This document shows, one piece after another, positions 33,243 to 41,451 of a DNA stretch of 64,000 bases. Positions within the stretch are counted from its first letter, which is position 1, and each line of letters opens with the position of its first letter. Under the pieces are notes generated by a model, which saw nothing but the letters and a program-made list of their open reading frames with translations, had not been told where the DNA came from and made no database searches. The stretch lies in NCBI GenBank assembly GCA_963783505.1, contig CAWAOP010000048.1, positions 116,995 to 180,994 of the forward strand, in the 5' to 3' direction. The stretch comes from BOG-224 sp963783505. GTDB lineage: Bacteria > Acidobacteriota > Terriglobia > Bryobacterales > Bryobacteraceae. Made by a program: the position numbers and the translations under genes.

Positions 33243-33666
33243 CGTTACCGGCCCGCTGGATTTGGCGGTTGAAGAAGTGCTCGAAGGCATGTTTTTCTCG
33301 GCCGTGATCGGGCAGGCCCCCGAGCGTCCGCCCGCTCCGGAGCTGGCCGCCCTTGTACGCTTCTCAGGGAGCCGGGAAGGCGCGCTCGCCGCGGCTGCTT
33401 CCGAGCGAACCGTCACGAAGCTGGCATCGAGCTTCCTGGGCGACGACGAGGCGGCGGAAGCGCAGACGCGCGCCACGTTGGGCGAGCTGGCTAACGTGCT
33501 GTGCGGCGCCGCGCTCGGCCGTCTGGAACCGGAAGGCCGGTTCTCCATCGCCGAACCGGAGGTGTGCCGCGGCGCGGAGGCCGCCGCGCTGCTCCAGGCC
33601 GTGCCCGTCAGCCGCTGCTTCGAGTTGGACGAAGGGGCGCTCATCGTCGGGATGGAGTTGGATTGA
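33235..33666 (+). CDS. cheX: CheX-like chemotaxis phosphatase
   Basis: The 143-residue protein resembles CheC/CheX/FliY-type CheY-P phosphatases. LAVEEVLEGMFFSAV is the amphipathic first helix. The catalytic motif E-x-x-N is present at Glu 84/Asn 87 (TLGELANVLCGAAL), with a conserved proline about 21 residues later. Thus it most likely shuts off CheY-P. The ATG lies at 33235, overlapping the cheY stop; an upstream frame extension is not protein-like. With cheD in the operon, a CheD-CheX feedback is plausible. Confidence 0.78.
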   Translation: MTDVTGPLDLAVEEVLEGMFFSAVIGQAPERPPAPELAALVRFSGSREGALAAAASERTVTKLASSFLGDDEAAEAQTRATLGELANVLCGAALGRLEPEGRFSIAEPEVCRGAEAAALLQAVPVSRCFELDEGALIVGMELD

Positions 33667-33667
33667 T

Positions 33668-34772
33668 ATGGCCGGAGCCCCCGCACGAAAGATCCGCGTG
33701 CTGATCGTGGACGATTCGCTCGTGGTGCGCCGAATCCTGGCCGAGACGCTCGCCCGCGAAAGCGACCTCGAAGTGGTGGGCTCGGCCGCCGACGCCTTTG
33801 CGGCCCAGGAGCTCATCGAGAAGCTCTCTCCCGACGTCCTCACGCTCGATATCGAAATGCCGCGCATGGACGGGCTGACGTTCCTCCGACAGCTCATGAA
33901 AACGCGTCCGATGCCCGTGCTGGTTATCAGCTCCGTGGCGCAGGCCTCCTGCCGCACGGCGCTGGATGCGCTGGCGGAAGGCGCGGCCGAGGTGCTCCCC
34001 AAACCCGCCGGTCCGTTTTCCGTGGGCGACCTGCGATGGGCGCTCGCGAACAAAATCCGCTCGGCGGCCGCGGCGCGCATCGTACGCCCGGCGCCGACAC
34101 GATTCCGAGCCCGCGACGGAGCTTCCGGAGCCCTCGCGCGAAACGGCGCCGCGGCCGAAAACCGAACCCGTCGTGGCCGCTTCCCCGCTCCGGCGAATGC
34201 CGGCGATCGTCGCGATCGGCGCATCGACGGGCGGAACGCAGGCGATTCGCACCGTACTCGAGGCCTTCCCTGCCAACTCGCCGGGCGTGGTGATCACCCA
34301 GCACATGCCGCCCGGTTTCACCAAAGCCTTTGCCGAACGTCTCAACAAAGCCTGCCGCCTGGAAGTCAAGGAAGCCGAGGACGGCGACGAGGTCCGCCCG
34401 GGCCGCGCCCTGGTGGCGCCCGGGGGTTTGCACATGATGTTGCGCCGCCGCAACGGCGGTTTCGCGGTGACCGTGCGCGACGGCCCGCGCGTGTGCTATC
34501 AGCGGCCCTCGGTGGATGTGCTGTTTTCCAGCGTCGCCCAGGAGGCCGGAGCGGGCGCGCTCGGCATCATCCTGACGGGCATGGGCGAGGATGGCGCCGC
34601 CGGCATGCTCAAGATGCGCCGGGCCGGCGCGCGCACCCTCGCCCAGGACGAAGCCACTTGCGTGGTCTTCGGCATGCCGCGCGAAGCCATCCAGGCCGGC
34701 GCCGTGGAGCGCGTCGAACCGCTTAACCGCATCGCCGCGGCCGCTTTTCGAATGCTTCCAGCGGCCGCATAG
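33668..34772 (+). CDS. cheB: CheB methylesterase response regulator (one frameshift in linker)
   Basis: The protein demethylates receptors when phosphorylated. A receiver domain (VLIVDDSLVVRR, LTLDIEMPRMDGLTFL, KPAGPFS) is followed by a linker, in which the frame changes near 34090, and by the esterase domain: AIGASTGGTQAI (Ser), ITQHMPPGFT (His) and GIILTGMGEDGAAGM (Asp). The triad is complete. ATG 33668 lies just after the cheX stop. The break lies between the two domains, as in cheA. It is the last gene of the che operon. Confidence 0.9.
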
Positions 34773-34827
34773 GTTCACGGAAGTTAGCAGTGAACCCGCA
34801 AACACGCAAGGTTATACTTGTGCATCT

Positions 34828-35391
34828 GTGAACTCGCTCCTCGTCATTCCTCCGCCCGGCGCGCAGGTTCTGCTGCTCGCCATCGTGCTGGTCGCGGCGG
34901 CGTTCGACATCCGGTATCGCCGTATCCCCAACTGGCTGTGCGGCATCGGACTCGTTCTCGGCGTCGCGCTGAACGCATTTCTCGGCGCGGGCAACGGATT
35001 CGGGCTGTGGTTCAGCCTGAAGGGACTCGCGCTGGGCTTCTGCGTTTACTTCCTGCTCTATGCGATCCGCGCCATGGGAGCTGGCGACGTCAAGCTGATG
35101 GCCGCAGTCGGCGCGATCGTCGGGTGGCGTGACTGGATTGCCGTCTTCATCCTCACCGCGTTGATCGGCGGCGTTGCCGCCATCGGCCTGGCGCTGTCCC
35201 GGAAACGCCTCGGAAAGACCCTCTGGAATGTGGGCTTCATTCTGAGCGAGCTCAAGAGCGGCCGTCCGGCCTACCTGGGCAAAGAAGAGCTGGATGTGAA
35301 GAGTCCCAAAGCCGTCGGCCTCCCGCACGGGGCCCTTATCGCCGCCGCCTCGGTGGTATTCCTCTTGCTCGCGGCCACCGCGCCGAAATAG
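34828..35391 (+). CDS. prepilin peptidase, A24 family (TadV/CpaA-like)
   Basis: The 187-residue membrane aspartic protease has both catalytic residues: Asp 27 in AAFDIRYRRIPN and Asp 87 in GAGDVKLM, with about five hydrophobic helices and the peptidase-only size of TadV/CpaA types (no methylase domain). It processes type IV or Flp/Tad pilins. Start is GTG 34828. No pilin or secretion ATPase is seen in the window. Its closeness to the che and PilZ genes hints at a pilus-related output, but that is inference. Confidence 0.85.
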   Translation: MNSLLVIPPPGAQVLLLAIVLVAAAFDIRYRRIPNWLCGIGLVLGVALNAFLGAGNGFGLWFSLKGLALGFCVYFLLYAIRAMGAGDVKLMAAVGAIVGWRDWIAVFILTALIGGVAAIGLALSRKRLGKTLWNVGFILSELKSGRPAYLGKEELDVKSPKAVGLPHGALIAAASVVFLLLAATAPK

Positions 35392-35427
35392 GCCGATCGC
35401 TGATGTGCTACAACGTGGCACACAGCG

Positions 35428-35670
35428 AGAACCTCGGTCCGCGAGTTGCATCTCCACACCTCACGGTTGGTCCGCGAGGCCGCGGGCGGGGATGTAATCG
35501 TGATCGAGCGGCGCGGCGAACCGGTCGCGGAGTTACGGCCGATCGGAGCTTCGCCTGGCATCGATCCCCGCACGAAAGCAAGGATCTTTGCCTCCATGGA
35601 AAAGCTCTGGGCCCGCATGCCCCAATTTGGCGACAGCGGGGCGATCATTGAAGAAGATCGGGACCGGTAG
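35428..35670 (+). pseudogene. Phd/YefM-type antitoxin remnant
   Basis: The frame encodes RTSVRELHLHTSRLVREAAG and VIVIERRGEPVAELRP, the Phd/YefM N-terminal domain, and ends IIEEDRDR at TAG 35670. There is no ATG or GTG in frame before SVREL, only a TTG inside the domain at 35446; the expected start position reads ACA GCG AGA. A mutated start codon is the simplest explanation. The following gene is the stub of a PIN toxin, so the whole locus is decayed. Confidence 0.6.
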
Positions 35671-35676
35671 CGCCCC

Positions 35677-35709
35677 GTGTACTTCGATAGCTCTTACATC
35701 GCGAACTTC
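35677..35709 (+). pseudogene. N-terminal stub of a PIN-domain toxin
   Basis: GTG 35677, six bases after the antitoxin stop, begins VYFDSSYIANF, the typical first strand of VapC-type PIN toxins with the first catalytic Asp. The similarity stops after about ten codons, exactly where the convergent rRNA methyltransferase gene ends (35708). A deletion has removed the toxin body. Confidence 0.5.
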
Positions 35710-36872
35710 ACACCACTTCCAAAATCAAGCACTTCAGATAGTGCGTTTCCGGGACGGTGAGCAGGATCGGGTGGTCCTGGCTCTGGGTCCGGCGTTCCAG
35801 CACGCGGAGCGAACAGCCGGCGTCGAGCGAGGCTTCCGCAATCAACTCCAGCAGCATGGCTTCGCTCACGTGTTGCGAACAGGAGCACGTCACCAGGATG
35901 CCGCCGTGCGCCAGCAGGCGCAGCGCGCGGAAATTGATCTCCTTGTAGCCCGTGGCCGCCGCCCGCAAGTCCTTCCGCGATTTGGCAAACGCCGGCGGGT
36001 CGAGCACAACCATCGAGAAACGGCGCCGCGCCGATGAATAGCTTGCCAGGCGCTCGAAGACATCGGCCGCCTGGAAGTCAATGTTGGCGACGCCGTTGGA
36101 TTGAGCGTTTTCGCGCGCGATGGTTAACGCAGGCTGTGAGCTATCGATAGCTTCCACCGACTCACAATGCTTGGCCAGATGCAGGGCGAAGCCGCCGGTA
36201 GAGGTAAAGCAATCGAGCGCCTTGCCGCCGCGAGCGTAACGCGCGGCCGCCCGGTAGTTCTCTCGCTGATCGAGGAAGATGCCTGTCTTCTGACCGCGCA
36301 GCAAGTCCGCCCGCATGGAAAACCCGTTCACACAAACCTCGACGGAGTCCGGCGCTTCGCCCGCCAACATCGCGCACTCGAGTGGCAGTTGTTCCTTGAG
36401 GCGCACGCGCGCGTCGTTACGCGCGACGATTCCGCGCGGTTGGAAAATCTCTTCGAGGCAGGAGACAATCAGGGGCTTGGCCGCATCCATTCCCTGATCG
36501 AGCGTCTGCACTACCAGATAATCCGCGTACCGGTCCACCACCAGAGCCGGCAGCAGATCGGCTTCGCCGTGCACGACGCGGTAGGCGTCCGTATCGCGCA
36601 CCACCGTGCGGCGAAACGCCTCGGCGGCTCGCAGGCGCCCCAGGTAGAACTCGCGCCCCGCTTCTTCGACCTTCCGCGACAGCAATCGCAGGGTGATTTC
36701 GGAGGCCGCGCTGTAATGCGCCGTGCCCAGCGGCCGGCCCGCGGAAATCGGCTACGCGGACGGCCTCGCCAGGCTGCGCGCCGTCGCGATCGGCGATGTC
36801 GCTCGAGAAGATCCACGGGTGCCCCGAGGAGATGCGGTCGGCCGCTTTGCGATTGACGCGGACTTCATTCAT
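35708..36872 (-). CDS. rlmI: class I rRNA methyltransferase, RlmI-like (one frameshift)
   Basis: The product resembles 23S rRNA (cytosine-5) methyltransferases of the RlmI/COG1092 type. The N-terminal PUA domain (VNRKAADRISSGHPWIFSSDI) is in one frame. One extra C near 36746 moves the rest (RPLGTAHYSAASEITLRLL) to another frame. The SAM domain has ALDCFTSTGGFALHLAKH and MVVLDPPAFAKSRKDL, and VTCSCSQHVS carries the cysteine motif. Length, near 385, fits. ATG 36872 gives MNEVRVNRKA. A palindromic hairpin directly separates it from htpX. Confidence 0.85.
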
Positions 36873-36883
36873 TGGGGGGCTCT

Positions 36884-36905
36884 GGGCAGGTCTGGAGACC
36901 TGCCC
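36884..36905. repeat. GGGCAGG-type hairpin between htpX and rlmI
   Basis: GGGCAGGTCT and AGACCTGCCC are perfect arms with a GG loop. It fills the space between the htpX stop and the rlmI start. It has no T-tract, so it is not a classical terminator, although it could stabilise the mRNA end. Same family as 10889-10910 and others. Confidence 0.7.
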
Positions 36906-36907
36906 CA

Positions 36908-37753
36908 CTAGCGCATCGCCTGCAGCCGCGCGACGCGGTCTTCGGTGGAGGGGTGCGTCGAGAACATCCGCATCATGCTACGGCCCGTAAAGGGCTTGAT
37001 GATGAACATGTGCGCGGTGGCCGGCGTGGCGTTCATCGGAATACGCTTCGACCAGCCTTCGAGCTTTTGCAAACCATTGATGAGCGGATAGGGCGAGCCT
37101 ACGTACTTGGCCGACGCGGCGTCCGCATCGTATTCGCGCGAGCGCGAAATCGCCATTTGGATCAGCATGGCCGCGAGCGGGGCCAGGATCATCATGAAGA
37201 TGGCCGCCATACCGCCGCCTCCGTCCCTGTCTCTGTCGTCGCGCGAGCCGCCGAACCAGAACGCCATGCGCGCCACGAAAGTGATGGCCGCGGCCATCGT
37301 AGCGGCCACGGAGCTGATCAGAATGTCGCGATGCAGCACGTGGCCCAGTTCGTGCGCCACCACGCCTTCGATTTCGTTATCGTTCATCAGCCGTAGAATG
37401 CCGCTGGTGAACGCCACCGAAGCGTGCGTCGGATTGCGCCCCGTGGCGAACGCGTTGGGCGAATCTTCGTCGATCACATACAGCTTGGGCATGGGAAGAC
37501 CCATGCGGCGGCACAAGTTGCCCACGATCGGCCCGACGCGGTGGTAGATCTCCGCGTTCTCGGTTTCGCTTACGCGCTGCGCCCTGTACGTCGCAAGCGC
37601 GATCTTGTCCGAGAAAAAGTAGCTGACGAAATTCATGACGCCCGCGATCGCGAGGCCGTAGTAAAGCCCCTGGCGGCCGGCGATCGCTTCGCCGCCCACC
37701 AGCAGCACGGCGCTCAGCAGGCCAAGTAGCACTGCGGTTTTGAGAGTGTTCAT
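36908..37753 (-). CDS. htpX: membrane zinc metalloprotease HtpX
   Basis: The 281-residue protein degrades misfolded membrane proteins. HELGH at residues 134-138 binds zinc, and SREYDADAASA supplies the third ligand. Hydrophobic segments lie at 8-45 (two helices), at about 146-165 and about 185-202. The substrate-side STHPSTEDRVARL at the C-terminus is typical. It is near clpB and hsp20, forming a local proteostasis group on the same strand, but separated from clpB by a repeat. Confidence 0.94.
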   Translation of the reverse strand: MNTLKTAVLLGLLSAVLLVGGEAIAGRQGLYYGLAIAGVMNFVSYFFSDKIALATYRAQRVSETENAEIYHRVGPIVGNLCRRMGLPMPKLYVIDEDSPNAFATGRNPTHASVAFTSGILRLMNDNEIEGVVAHELGHVLHRDILISSVAATMAAAITFVARMAFWFGGSRDDRDRDGGGGMAAIFMMILAPLAAMLIQMAISRSREYDADAASAKYVGSPYPLINGLQKLEGWSKRIPMNATPATAHMFIIKPFTGRSMMRMFSTHPSTEDRVARLQAMR

Positions 37754-37760
37754 TGCTCCA

Positions 37761-37828
37761 AGCTTTCCGCTATCCGCCGTCCGCTTTCCGCAAACCCGCT
37801 TTGAGCGGACAGCGGAGAGCGGATAGCT
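37761..37828. repeat. TATCCGC/GTCCGC-type inverted repeat between clpB and htpX
   Basis: The left half (CCGCTATCCGCCGTCCGC within 37767-37790) and the right half (GCGGACAGCGGAGAGCGGAT within 37805-37825) form an imperfect long hairpin. The same words occur at 4982-5065, 40573-40618 and 59901-60077. Confidence 0.65.
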
Positions 37829-37837
37829 AACAGCGCC

Positions 37838-40471
37838 TTACCCCACGCCCACGGGCGCGAGTCTCGAAAACTCCAGTTCCGTTTTTCCTTCCTTCACATC
37901 GGCGACAATCGAATCGCCGCTCGCAAATTCGCCGGCGATGAGCTTGGCCGCCAGCGGGTCCTGAATCAAACGCTGGATGGCCCGCTTCATGGGCCGCGCG
38001 CCATACTGCGGATCGTAGCCCTCGGCGACGATCCGTTCCTTGGCGGCCGCCGTCGCTTCCAGCTTCACGTTGCGGTCTTTGAGAAGTTCGTTCACGCGGC
38101 CAAGCTGAATTTCCACAATTGCGCCCAAGTGCTCGCGGCTCAGAGTATTGAATACGATGATATCGTCCACGCGGTTCAGGAACTCCGGCCGGAACGCCGC
38201 TTTGAGAGCGTCCATGAGCCGTTTCCGCGTATCCTCGCTACGCTTGTCTCTGGCGTGTACGGAGAAACCGAAGGCGTTTCTGTCCACCATCCCCGTGCCG
38301 ATGTTGGACGTCATCACGATCACCGTGTTCTTAAAGCTCACCGTGCGGCCCTGGCCATCGGTAAGCCTGCCCTCGTCCAGAATCTGAAGGAGCGCATTGA
38401 AAACGTCCGAATGGGCCTTCTCGACTTCGTCGAACAGAACCACGGAATAAGGATGCCGGCGCACTTGCTCGGTGAGTTGGCCGCCCTCTTCGTAACCCAC
38501 GTATCCGGGCGGCGAGCCGATCATGCGCGCCACGGCGTGCTTCTCCATGTACTCGCTCATATCCACGCGGATGAACGCCTTATCGTCGTCGAACAGATAT
38601 TCGGCCAGCGCGCGCACCAGCTCGGTCTTGCCCACGCCTGTGGGGCCGAGAAATATGAAGCTGCCGATGGGACGGTGGGGATCGCTCAATCCGGCGCGGT
38701 TGCGGACAATGGCGTTCGAAACCAGCCGCACGGCCTCTTCCTGGCCCACCACGCGGTCCTTCAGCCGCTCGGGCATCTGCACCAGCTTTTGAATCTCGCC
38801 TTCCAGCATTCGCGTCACCGGAATGCCCGTGGATTTGGCCACGATGCGGGCGATCTCGTCTTCTCCCACTTCTTCCTTGAGCAACGCATCGCCCTTCACG
38901 GCTTCGAGTTCCTGCTCGGCCGCCTCTATGTCCTTTTCGATCTGCGAGAGACGGCCGTAGCGCAGTTCGGCGGCCTTCTCCCACTCGCCTTCACGGCTGG
39001 CCTTCTGCTCCGCCTGCCTTGTCGTATCCTGCTCTTCCTTGAGCCGGCGTACGCGTTGGATGGCGCCCTTCTCCCGGTTCCAGCGCCCTTTCAACACGGC
39101 CGCTTCGCCGCGCTTGCGTTCCAACTCGCTTTCCACCTGCCGCAATCGCTCCGTGGAGCCCGGCGAACTTTCCTTGGTGATCGCCTGGCGTTCGATTTCG
39201 AGGTGCGAGATGCGGCGGTCCAGGTCGTCGATCTCGATGGGCATCGAGCCGATCTGCAGGCGCAGCGCGGCTCCGGCTTCGTCGATCAGATCGATGGCTT
39301 TATCGGGCAAAAAGCGATCCGCGATGTAACGCTGCGAGAGCATTGCGGCGGCGATGATGGCCGAATCCTTGATGCGCACGCCGTGATGGATTTCGAATTT
39401 CTCTTTGAGCCCGCGCAGAATGGCGATGGCGTCGTCCACGCTCGGCTCGCCAACCATGACGGTCTGAAAGCGGCGGGCCAGCGCGGCGTCCTTCTCCACG
39501 TGACGCTTGTATTCCTTGATCGTGGTGGCGCCGATGCAGCGCAGATCGCCGCGAGCCAGCGCGGGCTTGAGCAGGTTGGCCGCGTCAATGGCGCCCTCCG
39601 CGCCGCCGGCTCCCACCAGCGTGTGCAACTCGTCGATGAAGCAGACGATCTCGCCGTTCGAATCGATGATCTCCTTCACCACGGCCTTCAACCGGTCCTC
39701 GAACTCGCCGCGGAATTTCGTGCCGGCGATCATCGAGCCGAGATCGATCGCCGCTAACCGCTTGTTCTGGAGCTGATCGGGAACGTCGCCTGCGACGATG
39801 CGTTGCGCGAGGCCTTCCACAATGGCGGTTTTCCCCACGCCGGGTTCGCCGATGAGCACCGGATTGTTCTTGTTGCGGCGGCTGAGCACCTGCATCACGC
39901 GCCGGATTTCTTCTTCGCGCCCGATGACCGGGTCGAGCTTCCCGGCGCGGGCCGAAGCCGTAAGATCGTGCGCGTAGCGTTCCAGCGCCTGGTACTTCGT
40001 CTCCGGATTCTGGTCCGTGATGCGCTGGCTTCCGCGGACGGAGACCAGCGCCTTCAGAATGGCGTCGTGCGTGGCTCCGGCGCGGTCGAGCAGCCGGCCC
40101 GCTGGGTCGCTGCGCTGTTCGGCGAGAGCCAGCAGCAAGTGCTCCGTGGAGACAAACTCATCCTTGAAGCGCTCGGCCTCGCTGAAGGCTTTTTCCAAAA
40201 CCTCGTTGAGAGGCTGGGAAGCGTAGAAGCCCGGTTGCGGGCCCGAGGTTTTCGGAAGTCCCGCGGCCATGCGGTGGGCGTCCGCCAGGATCGCGTCCGG
40301 GTGCGCGCCGCATTTTTCGAGCACGGGCCGCACGATGCCCTCTTTTTCCTCGGCCAAAGCGATGAGGAGATGGATGGGAAACATCACCTGGCTTTGGTTC
40401 TTCTCGGCTACGCCTTGGGATTGCTGTAAGGCTTCCTGCGCTTTTTGGGTTAGCTTGTCGGGTCGGAACAT
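37838..40471 (-). CDS. clpB: ATP-dependent chaperone ClpB
   Basis: The 877-residue disaggregase has an N-domain (LTQKAQEALQQSQGVAEKNQ), a first AAA+ domain with GEPGVGKT at residues 208-215 and FIDELHTLVG, a coiled-coil middle domain (about 400-530, rich in RLRQVESELERKRGEAAV) and a second AAA+ domain with GPTGVGKT and VVLFDEVEKAH. The C-terminal helical domain is intact. No break over 2.6 kb. The middle domain distinguishes it from ClpA/ClpC. It works with DnaK to resolubilise aggregates; hsp20 lies just upstream. Confidence 0.96.
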   Translation of the reverse strand: MFRPDKLTQKAQEALQQSQGVAEKNQSQVMFPIHLLIALAEEKEGIVRPVLEKCGAHPDAILADAHRMAAGLPKTSGPQPGFYASQPLNEVLEKAFSEAERFKDEFVSTEHLLLALAEQRSDPAGRLLDRAGATHDAILKALVSVRGSQRITDQNPETKYQALERYAHDLTASARAGKLDPVIGREEEIRRVMQVLSRRNKNNPVLIGEPGVGKTAIVEGLAQRIVAGDVPDQLQNKRLAAIDLGSMIAGTKFRGEFEDRLKAVVKEIIDSNGEIVCFIDELHTLVGAGGAEGAIDAANLLKPALARGDLRCIGATTIKEYKRHVEKDAALARRFQTVMVGEPSVDDAIAILRGLKEKFEIHHGVRIKDSAIIAAAMLSQRYIADRFLPDKAIDLIDEAGAALRLQIGSMPIEIDDLDRRISHLEIERQAITKESSPGSTERLRQVESELERKRGEAAVLKGRWNREKGAIQRVRRLKEEQDTTRQAEQKASREGEWEKAAELRYGRLSQIEKDIEAAEQELEAVKGDALLKEEVGEDEIARIVAKSTGIPVTRMLEGEIQKLVQMPERLKDRVVGQEEAVRLVSNAIVRNRAGLSDPHRPIGSFIFLGPTGVGKTELVRALAEYLFDDDKAFIRVDMSEYMEKHAVARMIGSPPGYVGYEEGGQLTEQVRRHPYSVVLFDEVEKAHSDVFNALLQILDEGRLTDGQGRTVSFKNTVIVMTSNIGTGMVDRNAFGFSVHARDKRSEDTRKRLMDALKAAFRPEFLNRVDDIIVFNTLSREHLGAIVEIQLGRVNELLKDRNVKLEATAAAKERIVAEGYDPQYGARPMKRAIQRLIQDPLAAKLIAGEFASGDSIVADVKEGKTELEFSRLAPVGVG

Positions 40472-40502
40472 CGCCTATTCCTCATGATAAGACGGGGGGA
40501 AC

Positions 40503-40618
40503 GGGCAGGCTTTCTGGAGCCTGCCGCGCGCCTGTGGGGCAGGTTTCCGGCCTGTCCCGTTTTAGACAGCTTCGCCGTCCGCCATCCGCGATTTTGCATT
40601 CGCGGACGACGGACGGCG
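40503..40618. repeat. cluster of three hairpins between hsp20 and clpB
   Basis: Two GGGCAGG-type hairpins (40503-40525 and 40537-40558) are followed by a third of the CCGTCCGC type (CGCCGTCCGCCATCCGCG at 40573-40590, complement at 40601-40618). The whole 176-bp gap 40472-40647 is structured. A clpB promoter, if separate from hsp20, is not evident. Confidence 0.65.
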
Positions 40619-40647
40619 GGCAACACACAGCGGCAGTTGCTTACTAC

Positions 40648-41070
40648 TTACTGGACGGCGACTTTGATCTGGCGCGGTTTGGCGGCTTCCTTCTTGGGGA
40701 GCGTCACGGTCAGCACGCCGTTCTTGAACTCGGCGCCGACCTTTTCGGTATCGAAGGCGCTGGGCACCGCGAAGCTGCGCAGGAAGCTGCCGTAGCTGCG
40801 CTCGATGCGGTGATAGCCCTTGGCGGTGTCCTTCTTCTCAAAGTCGCGCTCGCCGGCGATGGTGAGGGTCTGGTTCTCCACGCGGACATCGATATCTTTC
40901 AGCTCGACGCCCGGCAGGTCGCTCTTCAGCACCAGCTCGTCGTCGGTCTCGTAGATATCGACGGACGGGGACCAGGGGCGGTTAGCCTGGGGCTCGGAAA
41001 GCAGCCTGGCAAACGAATCCTCGAATTGACGAAGATGGGCGAACGGTTCGAAAACGCTCAAAGCAGACAT
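40648..41070 (-). CDS. small heat-shock protein, Hsp20/alpha-crystallin family
   Basis: The 140-residue chaperone has an alpha-crystallin domain: WSPSVDIYETDDELVLKSDLPGVELKDIDV, LTIAGERDF and the conserved AEFKNGVLTVTLPK. It binds unfolding proteins to prevent aggregation. ATG 41070 has AAGGAG nine bases upstream and is preferred to an in-frame ATG 51 bases earlier. A strong sigma-70 promoter lies at 41131-41159. It is followed by clpB in the same direction, a sensible functional pair. Confidence 0.93.
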   Translation of the reverse strand: MSALSVFEPFAHLRQFEDSFARLLSEPQANRPWSPSVDIYETDDELVLKSDLPGVELKDIDVRVENQTLTIAGERDFEKKDTAKGYHRIERSYGSFLRSFAVPSAFDTEKVGAEFKNGVLTVTLPKKEAAKPRQIKVAVQ

Positions 41071-41130
41071 GGTTGAGATTCTCCTTGTTTCAGAATTTTT
41101 TGTGGCCTGTATTGGCATCACTTGATTACG

Positions 41131-41159
41131 ATCATAAAATATTAGTGTATTGTTGTCAA
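41131..41159 (-). promoter_or_regulatory. strong sigma-70-type promoter for hsp20
   Basis: On the minus strand a perfect TTGACA (41159-41154), a 17-bp spacer and TATGAT (41136-41131) form a near-consensus promoter. An inverted repeat TGATTACGATCA overlaps the -10 region (41122-41133) and could be an operator. The surrounding 41071-41260 is strikingly AT-rich against the rest of the window. The remaining part of the gap up to 41451 holds only a hairpin at 41271-41290. Confidence 0.75.
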
Positions 41160-41270
41160 GTCTTTTTAAGTGTTTTTGTGTACGTTTATCTCAGCTTTAT
41201 GATGTATTTTGGTTTGTCAAACATAAGTTGCTTAGATTCAGTCCATTACAAAATCACGTACCGGATCCGA

Positions 41271-41290
41271 GGGGCAGGCTGGAAGCCTGC
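41271..41290. repeat. GGGCAGG-type hairpin
   Basis: GCAGGCT (41274-41280) and AGCCTGC (41284-41290) pair around a short loop; the flanking GGGG/CGG extends the match. A degenerate member of the family described at 10889-10910. Confidence 0.5.
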
Positions 41291-41451
41291 GGTCGGTTAC
41301 CAACCGGCCCAGACGCTCGTACCGGGCCGCGAACCTTCCCTCCAGGCAAGTGCACCAGCCCGCGGACGATGGACGGCGATCAACGACGCCGAACGACGAA
41401 CGGCCTTCCCCGCCGGGAACCTCTGGCCGCAGGGGGCCGTATATCCCCAGC

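Noticed and set aside
38129..39757. 542-codon plus-strand open frame opposite clpB
   Set aside because: Antisense shadow; the minus strand encodes a complete ClpB.
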